From Streptomyces smaragdinus (lineage in GTDB: Bacteria; Actinomycetota; Actinomycetes; Streptomycetales; Streptomycetaceae), in NCBI RefSeq assembly GCF_009604385.1, contig NZ_WEGJ01000026.1, forward strand, positions 27,484 through 91,483: a stretch of DNA of 64,000 bases, in the 5' to 3' direction. Below are positions 37,501 to 47,362 of the stretch, in pieces (the stretch's first letter is position 1; every line of letters starts with the position of its first letter). Under the pieces are notes generated by a model. That model had not been told where the DNA came from, made no database searches, and saw only the letters and a list, made by a program, of their open reading frames with translations. The position numbers were made by a program, and so were the translations under genes.

Positions 37501-39867
37501 ATGGCAGGGCGCACCATCACCGACGACGAACTGCGGGCACTGGACGCACACTGGCGGGCCGCCAACTATCTCGCCGTGGGCCAGATCTATCTGCTCGCCA
37601 ATCCCCTGCTCACCGAGCCGCTGCGCCCCGAACACGTCAAGCCGCGGCTGCTCGGCCACTGGGGCACCTCCCCCGGCCTCAACCTCGTGTACACGCACCT
37701 CAACCGGGTGATCCGCGAGCGCGACCAGAACACCCTGGCCGTCTGGGGCCCCGGGCACGGCGGCCCCGCGGTGGTCGCGAACTCGTGGCTGGAGGGCAGC
37801 TACAGCGAGGTCTACCCGGACGTCAGCCGCGACGCGGCGGGGATGGCCCGGCTGTTCAAGCAGTTCTCCTTCCCCGGCGGGGTCCCGAGCCATGTGGCGC
37901 CGGAGACGCCCGGCTCCATCCACGAGGGCGGTGAGCTCGGCTACGCCCTCTCGCACGCCTACGGCGCCGCGTTCGACAACCCGAATCTGGTCGTCGCCTG
38001 CGTGATCGGCGACGGCGAGGCGGAGACCGGTCCGCTGGCCGCGTCCTGGCACTCGAACAAGTTCCTCGACCCGGTGCACGACGGCGCGGTCCTGCCGATC
38101 CTGCATCTCAACGGCTACAAGATCGCCAACCCGACGGTCCTCGCCCGCCTCCCCGAGGCGGAGCTCGACGAACTGCTGCGCGGCTACGGCCACGAGCCGC
38201 TGCACGTCACCGGCGACAACCCGCTCACCGTCCACCGCGCCATGGCCGAGACCCTGGACACCGCGCTGGACGAGATCGCCGCGTACCAGCGCGCCGCCCG
38301 CGAGGACGGTGCCACCGAACGCCCCCGCTGGCCGGTGATCGTGCTGCGCACCCCGAAGGGCTGGACCGGCCCCGCCGAGGTCGACGGGGTCCCGGTGGAG
38401 AACACCTGGCGCGCCCACCAGGTTCCCCTGTCCGCCGTCCGCGACAACCCCGGCCATCTGCGCGCCCTGGAGACCTGGCTGAAGTCCTACCGGCCCGACG
38501 AGCTCTTCGACGACGACGGCCGGCCCACCGAGCGGGTGCTGTCGTGCCTGCCGGCCGGGGACCGGCGCCTGGGCGCCACCCCGTACGCCAACGGCGGCCG
38601 GCTGCTGCGGGCGCTGCCGCTGCCGGAGCTCGAGCGCTTCGCCGTCCCCGTCGACAAGCCCGGCGCCTCGGTCCACGAGCCGACGAAGGTCCTGGGCCGG
38701 ATGCTCGGGGCCGTCATGGAGGCGACCGCCGCACGCCGCGACTTCCGGCTGGTGGGCCCGGACGAGACCGCGTCCAACCGGCTCGACGCCGTCTACGGCG
38801 CCACCGGCAAGGCCTGGCAGGCCGAGACCCTCGCCGTGGACGAGAACCTGGACCGGCACGGCCGGGTGCTGGAGATCCTCTCCGAACACACCTGCCAGGG
38901 CTGGCTGGAGGGCTATCTGCTGACCGGCAGGCACGGGCTGTTCTCGTGCTACGAGGCGTTCGTGCACATCGTCGACTCGATGGTCAACCAGCACATCAAG
39001 TGGCTGCGCACCACCGGCGACCTGGGCTGGCGCCGCCCCATCGCCTCCCTCAACTACCTGCTCACCTCGCATGTCTGGCGCCAGGACCACAACGGCTTCT
39101 CCCACCAGGACCCGGGCTTCGTCGACCATGTGATGAACAAGTCCCCCGAAGCGGTACGGGTCTACCTGCCGCCGGACGCCAACACTCTGCTGTCGGTGGC
39201 CGAGCACTGCCTGGCCAGCCGCGACTACGTCAACGTCGTCGTCGCCGGCAAGCAGCCCTGCTTCGACTGGCTGAGCCTGGACGAGGCCCGGGTGCACTGC
39301 GCCCGCGGCGCCGGCATCTGGGACTGGGCCGGCAGCAGCCGCGGCGTACGCGAGCCCGACGTGGTGCTGGCCTGCGCCGGGGACGTGCCCACCCAGGAGG
39401 TGCTGGCGGCGGCCCAGTTGCTGCGCCGGCATCTGCCGCATCTGGCGGTACGGGTGGTCAACGTGGTGGACCTGGCCCGGCTGCTGCCGCACGACGAGCA
39501 CCCGCACGGGATGACGGACGCCGAGTACGACTCGCTGTTCACCCGCACCGCCCCGGTGATCTTCGCGTACCACGGCTACCCGTGGCTCATCCACCGGCTC
39601 GCGTACAGGCGTTCGGGACACGCGAATCTGCACGTACGGGGTTACAAGGAGATCGGCACCACCACCACGCCGTTCGACATGGTGCTGCGCAACGACCTCG
39701 ACCGGTACCGCCTGGTCATGGACGTGATCGACCGGGTGCCGCAGCTCTCGGTGCGCGCGGCGCAGGTCCGCCAGGAGATGGAGGACGTGCGCACCCGGCA
39801 CCACGCGTGGATCCGGGAACACGGGACGGATCTGCCCGAGGTGGCGGAGTGGACGTGGGAAGGGTGA
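37501..39867 (+). CDS. xfp: Phosphoketolase (xylulose-5-phosphate/fructose-6-phosphate)
   Basis: A 788-aa thiamine-diphosphate enzyme with family motifs throughout: GHGGPA near 80, IHEGGELGYALSHAYG near 140, the TPP motif GDGEAETG..SW near 170, and C-terminal IGTTTTPFDMV. The length matches Xfp enzymes (about 790-800 aa). It splits xylulose 5-phosphate or fructose 6-phosphate with phosphate to acetyl phosphate plus a triose or tetrose phosphate, in a bypass of glycolysis. ATG 37501 has GGAGG 6 nt upstream; the 225 nt before it carry the promoter and a small tandem CCCCGA repeat. No acetate kinase or phosphotransacetylase is next to it. Confidence 0.95.
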   Translation: MAGRTITDDELRALDAHWRAANYLAVGQIYLLANPLLTEPLRPEHVKPRLLGHWGTSPGLNLVYTHLNRVIRERDQNTLAVWGPGHGGPAVVANSWLEGSYSEVYPDVSRDAAGMARLFKQFSFPGGVPSHVAPETPGSIHEGGELGYALSHAYGAAFDNPNLVVACVIGDGEAETGPLAASWHSNKFLDPVHDGAVLPILHLNGYKIANPTVLARLPEAELDELLRGYGHEPLHVTGDNPLTVHRAMAETLDTALDEIAAYQRAAREDGATERPRWPVIVLRTPKGWTGPAEVDGVPVENTWRAHQVPLSAVRDNPGHLRALETWLKSYRPDELFDDDGRPTERVLSCLPAGDRRLGATPYANGGRLLRALPLPELERFAVPVDKPGASVHEPTKVLGRMLGAVMEATAARRDFRLVGPDETASNRLDAVYGATGKAWQAETLAVDENLDRHGRVLEILSEHTCQGWLEGYLLTGRHGLFSCYEAFVHIVDSMVNQHIKWLRTTGDLGWRRPIASLNYLLTSHVWRQDHNGFSHQDPGFVDHVMNKSPEAVRVYLPPDANTLLSVAEHCLASRDYVNVVVAGKQPCFDWLSLDEARVHCARGAGIWDWAGSSRGVREPDVVLACAGDVPTQEVLAAAQLLRRHLPHLAVRVVNVVDLARLLPHDEHPHGMTDAEYDSLFTRTAPVIFAYHGYPWLIHRLAYRRSGHANLHVRGYKEIGTTTTPFDMVLRNDLDRYRLVMDVIDRVPQLSVRAAQVRQEMEDVRTRHHAWIREHGTDLPEVAEWTWEG

Positions 39868-39916
39868 GGCCCCTGATGCGGTACCCATTCGGTTTTCCAC
39901 AGGATTGCCGAGAGTA

Positions 39917-39948
39917 GTTGCGGCTCACCGTACGTTGTCGCCAAGATT
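39917..39948 (+). promoter_or_regulatory. Candidate promoter for the 40-54 kb operon
   Basis: In the 159-nt gap before the conflict-type operon, TTGCGG at 39918-39923 is followed by CAAGAT at 39942-39947 with an 18-nt spacer. The match to a housekeeping promoter is fair at best. GGAGG at 40013-40017 serves the TTG start at 40027. Confidence 0.3.
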
Positions 39949-40026
39949 GAGTCATCCCTGGGGGGGAACCGCTGGATCCAGTGAGGGCGGCGCCGACGCG
40001 CGCGCCCCGGGCGGAGGGGGCTCGAG

Positions 40027-41973
40027 TTGTTCGTGAACGACGCCGGGGGCGGGACGGATCCCGCCCCCCGTGCGGCGGGCTGTCCGGTCTGCCTGCATCC
40101 GGGCCGCGGCGAGGCGCGCTGCCCGGCCTGTACGTTCAGGCTGGCCGGGGATCCGGTGCTGGGCGCGCCGACCGGGGCGGACCGCGCTGCCCTGGCCGCC
40201 GAGTTCGACGCCGCCGCGTACGCCTGGGACAGCGCGGCGGCCCGGCGGGCGCGGGGCGGGCCGCGGGACGACGCCGCGATCGCCGCGGTGGTGCGCGGCC
40301 GGGGACCCGCTCCGGGCGGTCCGGACGGGCCCGAGCCCCTCGACGGTGAGTCGCCGGGACTGGGCGAGCTGCTGCGCAAGCTGGTCGCCGGCGAGTTACG
40401 CGAGGTGCTCTTCGTCGAGCTGGGCGTCCGGCGGATCGCCGCGGTGCGGGCGCGGGCCGGCGCGGCCGGGCTGCCCCGGGCGGAGAGCCACGCGGAGGCG
40501 CTGTGGACGGATCTGGTCCCGGCGCTGGACCCGGACGGGGCGGTGTGCCGCTTCCAGCTCGCCGGCGGGGTGGGGACGGCCAAGCCCGTGGACCGCCCGG
40601 AGTTCGACGAGGCCGTGCGGCACTGGCTGCGCACCGCGCTGCCGGGCGCGTGCCGGCGGCCCGGCTCGGCGCCCGTGGCACTGCTCCTGGGGGGCGCGCG
40701 CTGGGTGCTGCTGGACCGGGCGGCCGACGTGGTGCGCGAGACCTGCTCGGTCGGCGTCGAGACCCGGGCCGCCCCGCCGGCCGCCGGGGAGTCCGCCGCC
40801 GCCCGGGCCCGGGCCGTGCTGCGCACCGCCCCGCTGCGCGCGCCCCACACCCTGCTGCTGGCCGGCGCGGGGCCCGCGGCCGACTCCCATGTGCCGGTCA
40901 CGCTGGAGCACCGGGTGCTGTTCGAGGCGGGGTTACGGCTCTCGCCCGGCGAGACCCGGACCGTCACGGTGACCGTGCACGGCGGCCCGCCCGCCGCGGC
41001 CGATCCCGCCGGGCCGCTGCCCGTCGTCCTGCCCCTGCTGGCCGGGCGGTACGGGCCCGGGCAGCCCGGCGCCGCGCTGATCGGGCTGGCGCACACCGAA
41101 CTGCCCGCCCTGGGCTCCCGGGAGCTGACGTTCGTCCTGCGCGGACCCGGCGAGATCGAGGTGTACGCCGGGGGCAGCGCCCTGCCCACCGCGCCCGGCG
41201 TGCGGGACGCGGACCTGGACGAGCTGACGCGCCGGGTGCCGACACGGCTGCGGCGCCCCAAGCCGCTGGAGCTGATCTGCGCGGTGGAGATGTCCGGCCC
41301 GGACGCCGCGGAGATCGCCGAGCGGGTGCGCTTCACGGACGAGCTGATCCGCACCCTGGAGGAGCGCCCCGGCGCGGGCGGCGGCGTCCGGGTCGGCGTG
41401 ATCGGCTACTACCACCACGACCCGCGCAACGCGCACCAGCCGGTCCGCCGCCACACCCTGTCGATGGCCCCGGCCGCGCCCCGCCTCGCCCGCCGGTATC
41501 TGCGCAGGCTGCGCCAGGAGATAAGGCCCCGCGAGGGGCTCACGTCCTCGCTGGAGGACGCCCTGCACAACGCCACCGTGCTCACCGCCCAGGGACCGGG
41601 CCGGCCGGTGGGCCGGGTGCTGCTGCTCATCGGCCGCCGGCCCCCCGCCCCGCCCGTCCAGCAGGGCCTGATGCCGGCCTGCCCGCGCGGCCTCGACTGG
41701 CGGGAGCAGCTGCGCGTCCTGCACCGGCGTGACGTACGCGTCGCCGTCCGGGCCGACCCGCCCGCCCCCGAGGCCGGCGGGACGGCCGGCCGCGCGCAGG
41801 TCCACCAGTACATCAGCCGCAGTTGGCACGAGCTGACCGGCGGCGACCGCCACCGCTTCCTGCCGGGCACGGACTCGGCGGAGCACGTCGCCCTCGCCCT
41901 GGCCGCCGAGCCCGCCCGGGGCCCGGACGCCGGCCCGCTGGCCTTCACCGCCCCGCCCCTGCCCGAACGGTAA
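40027..41973 (+). CDS. Zinc-ribbon protein with degenerate vWA-like C-terminus; first gene of conflict-type operon
   Basis: A 648-aa protein starting at TTG 40027 (GGAGG 9 nt upstream). The N-terminus has a zinc ribbon with Cys19, Cys22, Cys32 and Cys35. The middle is rich in beta strands. Residues about 415-600 resemble a von Willebrand A fold: 'LELICAVEMSG' takes the place of the usual 'DxSxS' metal site, with Glu for the first Asp, then a helix and VGVIGYYHHDP. The MIDAS therefore looks degenerate. It is cytosolic, with no signal or membrane segment. It is followed after 28 nt by the GTPase gene. It could be an adaptor that links the GTPase to the vWA and AAA components. Confidence 0.7.
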   Translation: MFVNDAGGGTDPAPRAAGCPVCLHPGRGEARCPACTFRLAGDPVLGAPTGADRAALAAEFDAAAYAWDSAAARRARGGPRDDAAIAAVVRGRGPAPGGPDGPEPLDGESPGLGELLRKLVAGELREVLFVELGVRRIAAVRARAGAAGLPRAESHAEALWTDLVPALDPDGAVCRFQLAGGVGTAKPVDRPEFDEAVRHWLRTALPGACRRPGSAPVALLLGGARWVLLDRAADVVRETCSVGVETRAAPPAAGESAAARARAVLRTAPLRAPHTLLLAGAGPAADSHVPVTLEHRVLFEAGLRLSPGETRTVTVTVHGGPPAAADPAGPLPVVLPLLAGRYGPGQPGAALIGLAHTELPALGSRELTFVLRGPGEIEVYAGGSALPTAPGVRDADLDELTRRVPTRLRRPKPLELICAVEMSGPDAAEIAERVRFTDELIRTLEERPGAGGGVRVGVIGYYHHDPRNAHQPVRRHTLSMAPAAPRLARRYLRRLRQEIRPREGLTSSLEDALHNATVLTAQGPGRPVGRVLLLIGRRPPAPPVQQGLMPACPRGLDWREQLRVLHRRDVRVAVRADPPAPEAGGTAGRAQVHQYISRSWHELTGGDRHRFLPGTDSAEHVALALAAEPARGPDAGPLAFTAPPLPER

Positions 41974-42001
41974 CCGCACCCCTCGAGGAGCTGACCCACG
42001 C

Positions 42002-43213
42002 ATGACCGACCCGCAGCCCCGCCCCGGACCGGACTCCCGGGGCGACGACGAGACCACCTCCTCGAACGGGCGCCCGGACTCGAACCGCACCTGGCAGTCG
42101 CTGACCAATCTGGGCGCCCCGCCGCCGACGGCCGACATGTCGCCGTCCGCCCCGCCGCGTACGGAGCCCGACCCGATCCCGCTGCAGCACGCGATGACCG
42201 ACCGGGTGGCGCCACCGCTGCCCATCCCCTCCCTGCAGGGCGCGGGCACCGAGACCGCCCCCGTCTCGGGGGTGAAGATCGGGGTGTGGGGGGCGTCGGG
42301 CTCCGGGAAGACGACGTTCATCGGCGCGATGCCCATCGCCGCGGTGCAGCAGGGCCAGCGCGGCCGGGTCAACTGGGTGATCTCCGGACTGGACCACTCC
42401 TCGCGGGAGTTCCTGAACGACAGCGTCGACCAGATGGTCACCGAGCGCCAGTTCCCGCAGGCCACACGCGCCCAGCGCGACATCCGCTGGGCCTTCACCG
42501 GGGAGGAGCCGGCCACCCGCGCGTTCCGCTCCCCCCGGCAGATCAACTTCGCGCTGGAGGTGCTGGACCTCCCCGGCGAGGCCTTCAACCCCCGCTCCAA
42601 CCAGGTCAGCGAGGAGCTCCACGAGCAGGCCGTGGCCCATCTGGCGGGCTGCGACGGGCTCATCTACCTCTTCGACCCGCTGCTGGACGCCAACCAGCAG
42701 ACGGAGAGCATCCGCTACTTCTACGGCATGGCCAACCAGATGACGGCCCGGGTCCGCGACGAGGGACGGCTGCACCGCGGCCGGCTGCCGCACTACATCG
42801 CGGTGTGCATCACCAAGTTCGACCATCCGCACGTGTTCGAGCCCGCCCTGCAGGCCCGCTGGGTCACCCAGGAGGGCACCGGCGCCATCCCCTACGTACC
42901 CGAGCATCTCGCCGAGGGCTTCTTCAACTGGATCTGCGACACCTTCCGCGGCGCCAGCGCCCGGCTGGTGCGCGACGCCCTGCACACCTTCTTCCACGCC
43001 GACCGGATGAGCTTCCACGCCAGCTCCGCCATCGGCTTCCGGCTCAACCCGTACAACCAGTGGGACTACCGCAGCTACGCCAATGTGGAGCCGGTCGGCG
43101 ACGGGGAACGGATCTGCAGCTCCCCGCCCATGCCGATCAACGTCATCGAGCCCCTCGTCGTGCTGGAGGAGCGGCTGCGCGGCGGCAAGGCGGCCAAACG
43201 GAGGCGGCGGTGA
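42002..43213 (+). CDS. TRAFAC-class GTPase-like protein
   Basis: A 403-aa P-loop GTPase. After a disordered Pro/Ser-rich N-terminus (1-90), VKIGVWGASGSGKTT gives the G1 loop at residues 97-105. G3 is DLPGE at 189-193 with Asp in the normal place, and G4 is TKFD at 271-274 in the expected (N/T)KxD form. It therefore probably binds GTP. There is no membrane segment. The stop overlaps the next gene's start by a GTGA. GTPases with a GAP1-type partner occur in predicted actinobacterial conflict systems; here the partner is the next gene. Confidence 0.85.
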   Translation: MTDPQPRPGPDSRGDDETTSSNGRPDSNRTWQSLTNLGAPPPTADMSPSAPPRTEPDPIPLQHAMTDRVAPPLPIPSLQGAGTETAPVSGVKIGVWGASGSGKTTFIGAMPIAAVQQGQRGRVNWVISGLDHSSREFLNDSVDQMVTERQFPQATRAQRDIRWAFTGEEPATRAFRSPRQINFALEVLDLPGEAFNPRSNQVSEELHEQAVAHLAGCDGLIYLFDPLLDANQQTESIRYFYGMANQMTARVRDEGRLHRGRLPHYIAVCITKFDHPHVFEPALQARWVTQEGTGAIPYVPEHLAEGFFNWICDTFRGASARLVRDALHTFFHADRMSFHASSAIGFRLNPYNQWDYRSYANVEPVGDGERICSSPPMPINVIEPLVVLEERLRGGKAAKRRRR

Positions 43214-45990
43214 CGACACCGCGGACCCGGCGCCCGGTCCGCGCCGACTGGTCCCTGCAGGGCAAGGCCCCGGGCCAGGTCGCCTACGACGTCCAGGCGG
43301 GGACCGTGGGGGCCAGGACCGCCCAGAAGTACTTCTGGGCCGCCTCCACGGAGACGCCGCGCGCCGGACACGCGGACGCCCCCGACGCGCTGCCGTGGGT
43401 GGCGCTGCTCGGCGGCACGGAGGACGACCGGCCGGTCACCGCGCTGGTGGAGACGGACTGGGCGGGCGGCCGGGACGCGACCGGCCGGATCAGCTACTCG
43501 GCCCGGCTGTGGCTGCTGGACTTCCGCGACGCCCAGGGCGGCGGTCTCACCTGGTCGTCGCTGTACGACGCCGCGCTGGACGCCCCGTGGCCCGGCGGCG
43601 ACGGCCCGGCGGAGCGGGCGCTCCCCCTCGAACTGGACGCGGCGCCCGCCGGGGTGGCGAAGCTCGCGCACTACGTCGAGTCGCAGATCGGCTTCGAATG
43701 GGCGGCGCGGGCGGCGGCACTGCTGCTGGAGGGCCGCCAGGTCGTCATCACGCTGTCGGCGGCGTACGCCGGGCTGAACGCCACGACGCGGGTGGCCGTC
43801 CTGGACGGCATCTGTTCGCTGCTGCCGTACGGCTGCCGCGCCTGGCTGTCGGCCTCGACCTGGGCCGGGCACGGCGCCGACCACGAGCTGCGGCTGACGT
43901 TCGCCCACCGCCCGCGCGGCGACCAGTGCCAGGCGGCCCTCAAGGGACAGCTTCCGCCGGAGCCGGGGTCGGCGACAGCCCGGGCCTATCTGGCGGAGCT
44001 GCTGCGGCTGCGGGAGAAGCGGGGGGTGGAGCAGTTGCTGTCCCATCTGCTGGCGCACGGCAGTCCGCTGACGCCGCAGGACGGCGAGCTCGCGCTGCGG
44101 CATCTGCGGGACCTGGACCTGGCGACGCATGTGGTGCAGGGCATCTCCCAGGGCGCGGCCGGGATCCTGGGCGAGGTGTCCCGGCTGCTGGACCGGGTCC
44201 CGCTGTCCGCCCTGTCCGCCCCCGAGGCCGCGACCGTCACCCGGTTCCTGGCGGACCGCGGTGTGCAGGGCGCGGCGCATCCGGCGGACGTGGAGACGGC
44301 CCGGACACTGCTGCTGCGGCACTGGTCGCCCCGGGTCGGCGAGGCGCTGGCGGTCGAGCTCAACGCCCAGCCCGCCGGCGAGCGGAACTTCCGGCAGGCC
44401 TCCGGGTATCTCGCCCTCGCGATGCTGGCGCTGGACCAGGATCCGCGGGCCACCGCCGCCCTGCTGACGCGCTACCTCGACGTGGGCCGGGACAAACCGC
44501 AGTGGGAGGGCCTGCGCTGGCGCGGCCAGCTGCTGCACACCATGCAGCGCGGCCTGGACGACGCCGCCGCCGCGGAGGTCACGGACCTGCTGACCGGACA
44601 CCCTCCCCTGGCGCTGAGCTGGCTGGACCTCAACGCGGCGCGCGGCACGCTGGACGACGCCCTCGTCCGGCGGCTGCTGGACCGGGCCCTCGGCCAGGGC
44701 GGCCACAGCTCCCCTGCGTGGCTGCGCGGTGCCGCCCGGATCGCCGATCTGGAGATGCCTCCGGCCCCGGACACCCGGGACGTCGAGGCATTCGCCGGGA
44801 TCTCGCCCACGGCCTGGCGCACGGGTCTCGCGCTGGCCTGCCACGCCGGCAGCAGCTGGGCGATCGGCCAGCTGCTGCCCGAGCTGCGCGACGTGGCGTT
44901 CGGCCCGGGCATCGGTGAGGACGACCGGCGGTTCCTGGACGGCGCGCTCGACCAGCTGGCTCCGGTCCGTCCCGGGACACCGCCGCGCGCCGCCGCCTTC
45001 GCGGATCTGCTCCAGCTGCCGCGGCAGCGCGCCATGCGCCGCTCGCGGGCCGCGCGCTTCGACGAGCGGGACGCCGCGGAGTACGCGTCGGCGCTCGCCA
45101 CGATGCTGCCCGGGCTGGGCGGCTCCTGGCACGGGCCCGTCGTCTCCGGGCTGATCGGGGAGCAGCCGCAGACCATCCCCTATCCCGTGCTGTGGAGCCT
45201 GACCCGGCCGGCCCCGGACGGCCGCCGGACCGGCCTCGAGGGGCTGGAGGGCATGGCCCTGGACAGGATCGCCGACCTGCTGCAGAGCATCGGCGACTGG
45301 ATCACCCCGGGCATGCCCGCCCCCTGGGAGGAACGGCTGCGCGAGCGACCGGACCTGCAGTGGCTGGCGTACACCGCGGACATCCGCCGGCTGGTCGCCA
45401 CCCGGACACCCAGCCCCGCCGACATGGCCGACGCCATCTGCCGCGCCACCCCCAACTCGCACTACGACAAGCGCCGGCCCGGCGGCTATCCCTCGGCCGT
45501 GCTGGAGGCGATCGGCCCGTGGCTGCGCGAACACGCCGGACAAGGGCTGGCGCTCTTCAGCCTGACCGGCCGCCTCAACGACCTCTCCGGCCGGCGCCGG
45601 CTGGGCGATCTGCTGTATCACGCGATCTCCCAGCTGGAGTTCGGCATGGATGTACGGGAACGGGAGGCGTCGCGCCTGACGGACCTGAAGAACGAGATGG
45701 AGCAGGCCCTGAAGCTGCTGCGCCAGAAGCCGCCCCGCAAGCAGCCGTCCGAGCCCCCGGACATCCCCGCCCCCACCGTCCCCGACCCGCCGCAGACCCC
45801 GCCCGATCCCCGGACCCACCCGCTGGGCCCGCCGCCCGGATACACCCCGGACAGCGGCTACGGAAGGCCCGTCCACCACCCCCCCGGCCCGCGGTACGAA
45901 CCGGCGGAACGCCCCCCGGAGCCCCGGCCGGAGCCGAGGTCCTCCCGGCTGCAGCCACCGTGGCGCAGGCGAGGTGACGACCGTCGATGA
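43210..45990 (+). CDS. GTPase-associated protein 1 (GAP1)-like protein
   Basis: A 926-aa protein starting at GTG 43210, with GGAGG upstream and a 4-bp overlap with the GTPase stop. The N-terminal domain (WSLQGKAPGQVAYDVQAG, then a long mixed alpha/beta region with ALLGG and LLDF) fits the GAP1-N2-type domain named for its association with TRAFAC GTPases. The middle 600 aa are helical repeats. The last about 80 aa are Pro-rich and disordered. Its role is not known experimentally; it may regulate or be an effector of the GTPase. The assignment comes from memory of the family and from the neighbour. Confidence 0.7.
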   Translation: MTTPRTRRPVRADWSLQGKAPGQVAYDVQAGTVGARTAQKYFWAASTETPRAGHADAPDALPWVALLGGTEDDRPVTALVETDWAGGRDATGRISYSARLWLLDFRDAQGGGLTWSSLYDAALDAPWPGGDGPAERALPLELDAAPAGVAKLAHYVESQIGFEWAARAAALLLEGRQVVITLSAAYAGLNATTRVAVLDGICSLLPYGCRAWLSASTWAGHGADHELRLTFAHRPRGDQCQAALKGQLPPEPGSATARAYLAELLRLREKRGVEQLLSHLLAHGSPLTPQDGELALRHLRDLDLATHVVQGISQGAAGILGEVSRLLDRVPLSALSAPEAATVTRFLADRGVQGAAHPADVETARTLLLRHWSPRVGEALAVELNAQPAGERNFRQASGYLALAMLALDQDPRATAALLTRYLDVGRDKPQWEGLRWRGQLLHTMQRGLDDAAAAEVTDLLTGHPPLALSWLDLNAARGTLDDALVRRLLDRALGQGGHSSPAWLRGAARIADLEMPPAPDTRDVEAFAGISPTAWRTGLALACHAGSSWAIGQLLPELRDVAFGPGIGEDDRRFLDGALDQLAPVRPGTPPRAAAFADLLQLPRQRAMRRSRAARFDERDAAEYASALATMLPGLGGSWHGPVVSGLIGEQPQTIPYPVLWSLTRPAPDGRRTGLEGLEGMALDRIADLLQSIGDWITPGMPAPWEERLRERPDLQWLAYTADIRRLVATRTPSPADMADAICRATPNSHYDKRRPGGYPSAVLEAIGPWLREHAGQGLALFSLTGRLNDLSGRRRLGDLLYHAISQLEFGMDVREREASRLTDLKNEMEQALKLLRQKPPRKQPSEPPDIPAPTVPDPPQTPPDPRTHPLGPPPGYTPDSGYGRPVHHPPGPRYEPAERPPEPRPEPRSSRLQPPWRRRGDDRR

Positions 45991-47303
45991 CCCTCCCCCA
46001 CGCCGTCGCGTTCGACCTCGGCAGCCGCTACGCCCGTATCGCCGTCGCGGCGTCCGGCGGCGCCCTGCCCCGGCCCGCCGCCCTCGCCCATGACGTCCCC
46101 GGCGAGGGCCTGGAGCTGTCCGCCGCCGTCCGCCGCGACCCGGTGACCGCCCTGCGCGAGGCCTACGCGGCCTACCGCACGCGCTACGGCTCCCCGCAGC
46201 AGGTCGTCGTCGTCCTCCCGCAGCGACACCGCGGCACCTACGCGGGACGGCTGACGGACGCCCTCACCGGGGCCGGCGGTCCGCGGGCCCGGGTGGTCGG
46301 CGTGCCGTACGCCCTGCTGGCGCTGCTGCGGTTCGCCGCGCCGGCGTCGCTGCCGGCCGGGGACGTCCTGGTCTGCGACGCGGGCGCCCGGTCCGCGTCC
46401 GCCGCGCGCTGCACGGCCGGTGACCGCTCGGTGCTGCTGCACGCCGTCACGGAGGCCGGTGGCCCGGGCGGATCGCTGGGCGCGGCGCTGGACTCGGCGC
46501 TGCTGACGGCCGCCGGGCTGGCCGACGGCGACGCCGCCCACCGCGGGCTCGCCGCCGCCCGCCGCGCCGACCCCGGCGGACGGCGCCTCGCGATGGCGGT
46601 GCGCCACGCCGTACGACGCCCCGACCCGTTCGACGACACCCCGGTGCACGAGGTGGACGGCCACGACGTCCCGGCCGGCGCGGTCCGGACCGCGCTGCCC
46701 CCGCTGGCCGACGCGGTGCTGGACGCCCTGACGCGCGCCGCCGGCACCGGACGGCCCCCGGTGCTGCTGGCCGGGGGGCTGGCCCGGCTGGTGCCGCTCA
46801 CCGACCGGGTGGCGGAGCACCACCGGCTGCTCGAGCTGCCCGCGGACGCCGACCCCGCGTACGCGGCGGCCACCGGCGGCGCCCTGGTGGCCGCCGGCCT
46901 GATCGACGCCGCCGACCGCTTTCCGTACGCGGTCCGCGTCGGCACCCACCGCCGGGCGGCCGGCCGCCTGCACGCCGACGCCCTCCAGCTCGCCGCCCCC
47001 GGGACCCTGGAGGCGGGCGGCGACACCGTGTTCGCCGCCGCGCCGGACGGCCGGCCCGCCGAGATACGCGCCGACCCCGCCGCCCGGCGCCCGCTGAGCG
47101 TCGAGGTGGTCGCCGACGACGGCCGCGCGCTCGCCCTGCCGGACGTCACCCTGCCGGCCGGCGTCCCCGACGCGCTGTGCCGGGTCGGCATCCGGGTCGC
47201 CGCCGACGGCACCGCGGCGCTGGTGCTGCGTCCCGCCGCCGCCGGACCCGCGGACCCGACCGAAGTCCCCCTGGGCCCGCTGCCCGTCCCGCCCGAGACC
47301 TGA
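45987..47303 (+). CDS. Hsp70/actin-fold ATPase-like protein
   Basis: A 438-aa protein. The start VAFDLGSRYARIAVAASGG matches the phosphate-1 loop of the Hsp70/actin superfamily, and VLVCDAGARSASAARC (about 130-150) is a second phosphate-like loop. VLLAGGLARLVPLTDRV near 255 gives the adenosine-like motif. A DnaK-like ATPase half of normal length is followed by a short beta-rich C-terminus; a canonical Hsp70 substrate domain is absent or much reduced. ATG at 45987 overlaps the previous stop as ATGA. It may act as a chaperone-like switch for the neighbouring conflict proteins. Confidence 0.78.
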   Translation: MTLPHAVAFDLGSRYARIAVAASGGALPRPAALAHDVPGEGLELSAAVRRDPVTALREAYAAYRTRYGSPQQVVVVLPQRHRGTYAGRLTDALTGAGGPRARVVGVPYALLALLRFAAPASLPAGDVLVCDAGARSASAARCTAGDRSVLLHAVTEAGGPGGSLGAALDSALLTAAGLADGDAAHRGLAAARRADPGGRRLAMAVRHAVRRPDPFDDTPVHEVDGHDVPAGAVRTALPPLADAVLDALTRAAGTGRPPVLLAGGLARLVPLTDRVAEHHRLLELPADADPAYAAATGGALVAAGLIDAADRFPYAVRVGTHRRAAGRLHADALQLAAPGTLEAGGDTVFAAAPDGRPAEIRADPAARRPLSVEVVADDGRALALPDVTLPAGVPDALCRVGIRVAADGTAALVLRPAAAGPADPTEVPLGPLPVPPET

Positions 47304-47362
47304 TCCGCCGCCCGCCCGCTCACCGGCCCCGGCCGCGCACCGCTCCCGAGGAGTCCTCAGCC

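Noticed and set aside
43075..45879. A 934-aa minus-strand open frame
   Set aside because: Antisense to the GAP1-like gene, which has a ribosome site and coupling to its neighbours.
42286..45990. A longer plus-strand version of the GAP1-like gene
   Set aside because: The first 308 codons are in a shadow frame of the GTPase; GTG 43210 with GGAGG is the supported start.
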